The notes beneath the pieces were generated by a model. It was not told the origin of the DNA, made no database searches, and was given only the letters and a program-made list of their open reading frames with translations. A program made the translations under genes and the position numbers. A stretch of DNA of 64,000 bases from Astragalus membranaceus (taxonomy: Eukaryota; Streptophyta; Magnoliopsida; Fabales; Fabaceae), in assembly GCA_039519185.1 (NCBI GenBank), contig CM076849.1, positions 248,001 to 312,000 of the forward strand, given 5' to 3'. Position 1 is the stretch's first letter. Each line of letters starts with the position of its first letter. Below are positions 47,001-56,000 of this stretch, one piece after another.

Positions 47001-50000
47001 ATTATCATCAAAGGTGAGTTCTGATTTCTAAATCTACCCATTTCATGCTTGCCCAAAAACACAAGAGATTCAAAGTTTTGATTTTGTTCATCATTTGATA
47101 GGCCTCTAGTTAGTAAAGTGTACAATAGGCAAAGAAGGAATAGGAACTGACCCTTAGTAAGGGTAGAATTGTAATTTCCTAATTGTAACTAGATACTATA
47201 AATAGCTCACTGCATAACTGTCACAGTTATGCAGAAAACAGAATATAGTTACCATTCAGTTCTACGGAACGTACAGTCATTCAATTGTATCCCTTGTAAT
47301 TCTTGAAGCTCATCAATGAAATTCCCCTAATTCAGTTGAATCCTTTCAACTGGTATTCAGAGCAACCGATTCTGTGATTTTTCATGCCGAAGAAGAAAAC
47401 AAATTCATCGACTATGGATCCACGAATTGAGGAATTGGAACGACGAATTCAAGAATCAGAGGGTCGCAGTGAACGCCGTCTCCAGGAAATCCTAGCTCGA
47501 ATGGAGGCAATGATTGCGGCGTTGCACACAAAGAACTCGGGTCACGGCGACCCGAAACTGAGGGAAAATCCAAATAACGCGGTAAATCACAACGACGGGG
47601 AACGGAGACTTCGCAAGGTGGATCTACCGGTCTTCAACGGCGACGACGCACCGGGATGGCTCACGAAGATCGAACGCTTCTTTAAGGTGCGAAAGATCGA
47701 CGAAAATGAGAAGCTCGATGCTGCGTTAATGGCGATGGAAGGCGAGGCATTGTCGTGGATGCAGTGGTGGGAATCTAACAGTGAAGTACAATCTTGGAAC
47801 GGTCTGAAGGAGGCAATTCTCCGTCGTTTTCAACCGACGGTGATCACCAATGCGTTCGAGATGTTGATGAATATGAAGCAAGAAGGTACGGTGCGGGAGT
47901 ATCGTAAGAAGTTCGAAGCAGTTGCAAGCCACATCAAGATTCAAGACCATGAATTGTTCTCTGGCATGTTCTCTAATGGCTTGAGAGATGATGTGAGAGC
48001 AGAGGTGAGATTGCATAGACCGAGGAACCTCGCGGATATGATGGAGATAGCATTGCTCGCAGAAGAAAAAATCGGTGCTACAGGGAGGTATGGTGGAAGG
48101 AGTTTTGGAAGTTTCAAGAATGCGAATAAAGTGAACACAGAAGCTACATCAACGTCTATGGTAGCTGAAGCTGCGAAAACAGGGCAACCAGCCAACACTA
48201 AGGTAGTAGGTGGTAAAGAGATTGAAGAAAGAAGAAAGAAGAAAGAAAGGGCTGTGTTTGACTTGTGATGAGAAATACATGCCAGGACATGTTTGTAAGA
48301 ACAAGGTGCTGAGAATCTTGTATGTGGAAGAGGAGGAGGCTGGAACCGAGGGAAAAGAAACAGAGAAAGAAGATGAGGAAGAGATAGTCTGGGAAGCAAC
48401 TATGAAGAGCTTGCATCTTGTTAGCATGGCTAGGCTATCATCCAACTACTCATTCATGATGAAAGGGCTGATAGGGATATTGGAAATACTTGTGTTGTTG
48501 GATTGTGGAGCCACCCATAACTTCATCTCAAGGAAACTGGTTGAGTTACAGGGCTTGTTGGTGACACCAATTCCACCTTGTTGGGTGAAAATTGGTAATG
48601 GAGAAAGAATCAAGATATGTGGAGTTTGTAAGGATGTAGAAATACAACTGCAGGGTCTAAGGGTGAAGGTAGATTGCTTTGTCTTTCCTCTCGATGGAGA
48701 AGATGTTGTCCTAGGTATTGCTTGGTTGGAAAAATTGGGAAACATCAAAGCAAACTTCAAGGAATTGACATTGAAGATTAAGGTGGGCAATGGGGCCATT
48801 CTGCTCAAGGGGGACCCTACACTCTCAAGGAGAGAAGCTACGGTGAAGGAGATACTGATGGAGGGGAATACACAAAAAGAATTGCTATTGGTTGACTGCA
48901 GAAGCTTGGAGGCCAAGGAAACTACACCAGCTGCCACTCATGAGGTAATACAAGCTGTAATTCATAAGTTTGAATCTTTGTTTCATGAGAATGGAGAATT
49001 GCCACCTAGTAGAGTTGTTGACCATGCCATAGTCCTAAGAGAAGGTGCTGGTATCCCCAATTTAAGATCCTATAGATACCCTCATTTCCAAAAGAATGAA
49101 ATTGAAAGATTGGTGGCTGATATGTTAAGAACTGGTATTATTAGACCGAGCACAAGCCCATACTCTAGTCCCATTGTACTTGTGAAAAAGAAAGATGGAA
49201 GTTGGAGATTTTGCGTGGACTACCGAGCCCTAAATAAGATAACAATACCTAACAAATTTCCAATACCTTTGATAGATGAATTGCTTGATGAACTAAATGG
49301 AGCCATGATTTTCACTAAGTTGGATTTGAAATCTGGTTATCACCAGATTAGAATGAAACCAGAGGACATTCCTAAAACGGCTTTTAGAACACACGAGGGG
49401 CACTACGAGTATTTGGTAATGCCTTTTGGATTGACCAATGCTCCATCCACCTTCCAGGCATTAATGAATGAAGTTCTAAGGCCCTTTCTTAGGAAATTTG
49501 CTTTGGTATTTTTTGATGATATATTGATATATAGTAGTTCAGTGGAGGAGCATGCTATACATCTTGAGAAGGTTTTTTCTGCACTAGAGGAGAATAAATT
49601 GATTGTGAACAAGAAGAAATGCGACTTTGGAGTCGATTCAGTGGGTTACCTTGGGCATGTAGTGACTGGAAAGGGGGTAGCTGCTGACCCTGACAAGGTA
49701 AGTGCTATGGTGGATTGGCCAATTCCTAAGGATCTCAAAGGATTGAGAGGATTCCTAGGACTAACAGGCTATTATAGAATATTTGTAAAGAATTATGGCA
49801 TCATTGCCAAGCCTCTAACTGAGTTACTCAAGCTGGAAAAGTGGAAGTGGAATGAAGAAGCAGAAAATGCTTTCAATCTGCTCAAGAAACTGATGACAAC
49901 TCTACCAGTTTTGAGAATGCCAGACTTTAACAAACAATTTGTGATAGAAACTGATGCATCCAGCCAGGGAATAGGTGCTGTTCTCATGCAAGAAGAGCAA

Positions 50001-53000
50001 CCAATTGCGTACTTCAGCCAGAAACTCTCTATCAGAGCTCAACAAAGGTCTACTTATGAAAGAGAACTCATGGCAATTGTGCTGGCAGTGCATAAATGGC
50101 GCCATTATCTTCTAGGACAGCAGTTTGTGGTGAGAACCGATCGACAGAGTCTTCAATTTATCAATGACCAGAAACTGTTGGGGGGTGAGCAAGTCAAATG
50201 GACTTCAAAACTAATTGGTTTTGACTTTATAATTCAGTACAAGGCAGGCAGTGCTAATAAGGTAGCTGATGGGTTGTCAAGACAAATGATGTTTGCTGCA
50301 ATTTCCAGTGTAACTCTGTCTGATTGGGAGAATTGGGAGGAGGAAATTCGTAGCTGTCCTAAGATACAACAAACTGTGCAGCAGGTGGTATTGAAGTCTG
50401 CAGGTTATCAAAAATTTAGCATCAAACAGGGCTTTTTGTACAAAGGGAACGGTCTGGTTTTGCCTAAATCATTCTCCAAATTACCAACTATCTTAAAGGA
50501 GTTCCACACTTCATTGCAAGGAGGCCACTCAGGCTACTTTAGAACATACAAGAGAATATTGGGGGTATTTTATTGGCAAGGAATGAAGAAGGATATCAAG
50601 GAATACATCATGCATTGTCAACAATGTCAGCAGAACAAAGTTCAAACATTATCACCAGCAGGTCTACTTCAACCTCTCCCCATTCCATCTAAGAGCTGGT
50701 CGGATATTTCCATGGACTTTGTAGGTGGACTTCCTAGAGTAGGCAGGCAAGATACTATTCTAGTGGTCATTGACAGGCTAACAAAATATGCTCACTTCCT
50801 ATTATTGGGACACCCTTTCACTGCTAAGGAAGTAGCAGCATCCTTCATCTCTGGCATAATCAAACTCCATGGATTTCCAGAGACAATTGTCACTGATAGA
50901 GACAAAATCCTTTTGAGTCAGTTTTGGCGAGAATTATGGAGGCAATCAGGTACTAAGCTCCACTATAGTACAGCTTTTCACCCCCAATCGGATGGTCAAA
51001 CTGAAGTGACCAATAGATGCCTAGAAGTCTACTTGAGGTGCTTTGTTGGTGATAATCCTAAGTCTTAGACTAAATGGATTGATTGGGCTGAGTTGTGGTT
51101 CAACACTAACTACAACATTTCTATAGGCATGACCCCCTATAAGGCTCTCTATGGCAGGGACCCTAGCCCTATCATAAAAGGACCTGCTATACCTTCTAAT
51201 GTTGAGGAAGTTAACCAGCTGTATGATGCTAGAGACACACTGTTAGATCAGTTAAGGCAGAATCTAACCGTAGCACAACAAAGGATGAAAAAGCAAGCTG
51301 ATAAGAAGAGAAGCGATATCACACTAGAGGTGGGTGATTGGGTTTACTTGAAAGCTACTCCATATAGATGGAATTCATTGGCAGAAAGAAGGAATGAGAA
51401 ATTAAGCCCGAGGTTCTATGGTCCTTACAAGGTATTGGAGAAGATTGGTCAAGTAGCATATAGACTTGAATTACCTCCTGATTGTCGGATACACCCAGTT
51501 TTTCATATAAGCAAGTTGAAGAAGACCATCTCAGGCAACTATCAGCCTCAAAACATACCTGCAGCTATGACTGAGGAGGGAGTATTGCAGCCAGAAGTTG
51601 AAGAATTGTTGAAACTGCGCTACAGTGCCACTGGTGATGCTGAGGTCTTGGTCAAGTGGAAGGATCTGCCTGCTTGTGACAATTCGTGGGAGAAGACAGA
51701 AAAGCTGCTGCAGTTGTTTCCTAATCAACACCTTGAGGACAAGGTGAAAGCTTTAGGGGGGGGGGTATTGATAGGCCTCTAGTTAGTAAAGTGTACTATA
51801 GGCAAAGAAGGAATAGGAACTGACCCTTAGTAAGGGTAGAATTGTAATTTCCTAATTGTAACTAGATACTATAAATAGCTCACTGCATAACTGTCACAGT
51901 TATGCAGAAAACAGAATATAGTTACCATTCAGTTCTACGGAACGTACAATCATTCAATTGTATCCCTTGTAATTCTTGAAGCTCATCAATGAAATTCCCC
52001 TAATTCAGTTGAATCCTTTCATCATTCTTCCCAATAAAATATACACCATGTGTTGGAATGGAATAGTATGTATCAGTTTATGACATGCTCGTACCCTCTG
52101 TTTCTGAATTTATGTCACATCAATTGCTCAATCAGTGCATTCCTTTCTGGTTTGGTTTTGCGCATCTTTTTGTTTCAGGTGGTTCGTCGATTTCTGTTTT
52201 TCGCTGTTATCTGTCCAAGTCACTCTTATCCAGTGTGCTTTCTGCCTGGTCTCAAATCATCTTGATATAGTCTTGAATTATCTCATAGGATTAGTTTCAT
52301 ATCTTATAGTATCATAGAGTATCTCCTAGGATAAGTTTTTATATTACGTCATTATTATTACGATTTGTTTCCCGATTTCTTTATTAAATTAGGATTAGAA
52401 GTCTTGTGTATTGTATCCCTATAAATAGGGATTAGTGCTTAGTCTTTTGTAATCAACCAAATCTATTATCAAACATTATCAATAGTACTCATAGTTTCAT
52501 AGTCTTTATTATTTTCTCTCCTCCTTTTATCTGAATTCCCTCAACTTCAACAAGGACAACAACTCTCCGTTTTTTATCCTTCATTGTTTCATGGACTGTT
52601 TTAGGAATCTGCATAATGTCTAGTTATGCAACAAATGATCTGTATTTTGGGGACAGGTTGGAATATGTGAAGTAACTTGATATAGGATGCTTTGTGCACG
52701 ACCTTACTCCTTTCCTCATTAGCAGTATCACTCTGTATTAGAATCCTGGTCAATCTCAACAACAATATCATTAGCTGTATTAGAATCGTCTACAGCACAA
52801 TTTACCTTGAAATTTGCGCTAATATTGCATTTAACTGTCACAGGTTTTTGGAGCTATTCAGCAGGCTGTGCAGCATGCCCCTCACTATCCCGAATCCCAT
52901 AACTTGTTTGGGCTGGTTTGTGAGGCTCAAAAAGATTACAAGTCTGCTGCTACTTTTTATAGGTTAGCCCGTCATGCAATCAGCATTGGCCCATGGAGTA

Positions 53001-56000
53001 TTCAAAACTCAGATATCAGGGATGTGTCTATCAATTTGGCCAGGTCCCTCTCTAAGGTAATTTTACTAGATCTCTTATTCCTCTTTATTTGTTTATTGTT
53101 TAAAATCCTTTTATAATGTTCATTAACTCAAAAATATTGGATACAGGGAGGGAATGCTGCTGATGCTCTGCAGGAATGTGAAAATTTGATGAAAGAAGGT
53201 TCATATTTGAATTTTGTAATTTACATTTTTGAGTTATTCAAATTAATTGTTGCTTATTTCTAAATTTTACAGCCTTATTGTTGCGATTGAATGTTAATCA
53301 CTATCACTTAATGAGCCCTTTGCAGTCCATGTGATCTAACTGATTTTTGTTCATAATTCCTGAGAATGAATTAGGAAGTCCATAAAAGCTGCGTACTATT
53401 AACATCAACTGCCACATGTAAAGCATGTGTTTTGGGGATGCTTTGCTTATGTTTTATAGCCTGTGATTTTTTAAGGATATTTTGGCTGAGCGTGGCGTGA
53501 ATATTATTTTAAAGTCTTGTCTTGTTAACACCTATGTATGATATATTGTTCAAGGGGAGCTTGATGAAGAAGGTTTGCAAGTATATGCTTTCTCATTATG
53601 GCAACTTGGCGAAAATGATTTGGCTCTCTCTGTAGCTAGGAGTCTTGCTGCAAGTCTTTCATCTATGGATAAATCATCTGTGGCAACATCCATTTGTTTC
53701 ATCTGTAGATTAGTGTACTTCATATGTGGCTTGGATGCTGTTGTTACTAGCATTGTGAAGATGCCAATGGAGCTATTTCAAAGTTCAAAAGTTAGTTTTG
53801 TTATGTCAGCTATCAATATTCTTGATGGACAAAATCGTCTTGGGTTGGTTGTCTCAAATACCCGACATTTTCTCAAATATCAAGAAGAAATTGCTAGGAT
53901 GCACTTTTTAATAGCGCTAGGGAAACTGGTATTTTTTCAGCCTCTTAATTTTGATTCCTCCTGCCTCCTTCATTAGCCCTAAAAAGTATTCTAAGTGACG
54001 ACAAGATGGTAAATGGTTATTGTATGATTTTGACAGGTGAAAAATAAATCTGATTCCTGCCTTGACATTCAGAGCGGAATTGCCTACCTCAGAAAAGCAC
54101 TACACATGTTCCCCAATTGTAATTTGATGAGGTAGTTTCTTCTTTAATATTTGTACCTGATAGGAATTCGATCTAACAGACTTTTAGTTTAAAGGAACTG
54201 CTGAGAGACTGAAGATAGGCAGATGCTGAATTCGTGTGTTTCAACTATTTTAGAATTTGGGTTAGTATTTACTCATGCGTACAAAACCCCTAACATCACA
54301 TTCGATGTGAGATTTTTAACGCAGACCCCTCATGCACATAACTAGACAACTGGAGCGTGACCTGAGTGACTTGATAGCAAGTGGCCCAACAAATCTTGGA
54401 TAGACTATGATATCATATTAGAAATTGGGTTGAGCCTAACTTAACTCTATAAAAACGGCTTGTAAGGTGAGGGATGTCTCCCACTTATACACACTTTTTC
54501 GGGCCATATCACATTCGATACTCTTAACAAACTACATAACCGAGTCTCTTTATAAAGACTTAAAGGCAATACATGCGAATAGTGATAGGATTTCCTACTC
54601 CTAATTACATGATATTCTATCCTTATTTACACGATCCTATTTTATTTTAACACTCCCTCTCAAGCTGGTGCATATAAATCATATGCATCGAGCTTGTTAC
54701 GTATATAACTAATTTGAGGGCCTTTTAGAGATTTTGTAAAGACATCCAGCAATTGGTTGTTGGAGTTGACAGTGATGTCTCCTGAATCAATCTAATCTTC
54801 TCTTTGACAAAATGACAATTTACCTAAATATGTTTAGTCCTTCTATGAAAAATAGGATTAGGGGCAATAAGCAATGTCGCTTAATTATCAAATATTAGTG
54901 TCATTTGCATAGCCTCTTCGAACCAAAGCTCTAACTAACTTTGGCTTAGTTAAAACTGACTCACTAACTTTATACGCTGATGTGGGAGCAAGAATAACAA
55001 GCTAAAGCTAAAGCTGTGCGCATCTGTGGTGCACAGTAGCTAGAATACATCATAAACTCACACATTGCCCAAGAAGTAACAAAGTCTACCAAGGTGTTTA
55101 GTTTGAAACTCGTGAGAGAGATGTTGCTTCAACTATAGTAAGTCTTGCTATACCTACATAGTCAGATTAGTGTATCCTTGCGTTGAACAGCGATAGAATA
55201 CAAAGTGGTCGGCATTGCCACAAATCATAAAGAGAGTCAAACTCTCCTACAATGGTTATTCGCCACTTAACAATTCTGAAATTGGCAAAAGATGCTTTCA
55301 AAGGGAATGGAAGCCTTTATTTTTAGGCTTCCTATACAAGGGATAAAGGGATAGTATCTAAACCCATCCTAACTAACAACTAACAAGTTAACAGAATATT
55401 GCAACTAACTCCCCTAACCACCTATGACCTAACAAACTTAACAAACCTAACAAAGACCAAGTCTTTTTCCTAATTCCCTCCAGTGATAAACCAGTAAAGG
55501 TTTATTCACTTTAACATTGTCATTACCCTTATCAATACCTAACATATTCTCTTCCCCAATTTTTGGATCATATTTTTCGATCTTGCTAGCTATGAGTGGT
55601 TGCTAACATCCATTCTGTTTCCATTGTTCTGGTACAGGAACCTTCTTGGCTATCTCTTGCTATTCAGTGAAGAGCTAAACAACTGTCATGTGGCGACTAG
55701 GTGTTGTAAACTGGACCATCTTTATCATTCTGAGCAAGAAGGTTTAAAGTCAGCTTATGATATTCATGGTGCTGGTGCAGTTGCTTGCTATGACACTGGC
55801 AAAAGCAATCCGAAGTTTACTTTTCCAACTTGTACAAATCAGTGTTCTAGTCATCCAGGAGCCATCAAATACCTGCAGAAGTACTATTTTATTTCCCTTT
55901 ATGCCTGGGACTGCCCTGGAAATTTGATCCCATGTTGTTATTGTTCAAGTCTCTTTCCAGCTAGGATGTGCATATGTACTGCTAGATCAAACTGTTTCTT

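Larger units (their letters stand above)
47096..52021 (+). mobile_element. Chromovirus (Ty3/gypsy, Reina-like), young copy nested in the LTR element
   Basis: 253-bp LTRs (47096-47348, 51769-52021) differ at two positions that I can find. TCATT flanks both sides (47091-47095, 52022-52026). A Met-tRNA primer site TGGTATTCAGAGC follows the first LTR, and a run of G (51756-51765) precedes the second. The body encodes gag, protease, RT, RNase H, integrase and a C-terminal chromodomain. Two lesions spoil it: a frame change in an AAG-rich run near 48230 and a TAG at 51066. Short LTRs plus a chromodomain suggest the Reina lineage. Confidence 0.93.
45664..52552 (+). mobile_element. Non-autonomous LTR retrotransposon carrying host gene fragments
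   Basis: 5' LTR 45664-45980 and 3' LTR about 52258-52552 (lacking its first 28 bp or so) are flanked by AGGAC on both sides (45659-45663, 52553-52557). A primer site TGGTAACAGAGC follows the first LTR. Without the nested gypsy the interior is only about 1.3 kb and has no gag or pol. It holds instead a piece of an early-nodulin-like gene (46100-46231, plus) and a piece of an NHP2 gene (46586-46869, minus). It inserted into the decayed copia at the RT start (codons before EMAELE). Confidence 0.85.

Noticed and set aside
47726..48937. Antisense open frames across the chromovirus
   Set aside because: Shadows of gag and pol in the sense frame, without domains of their own.
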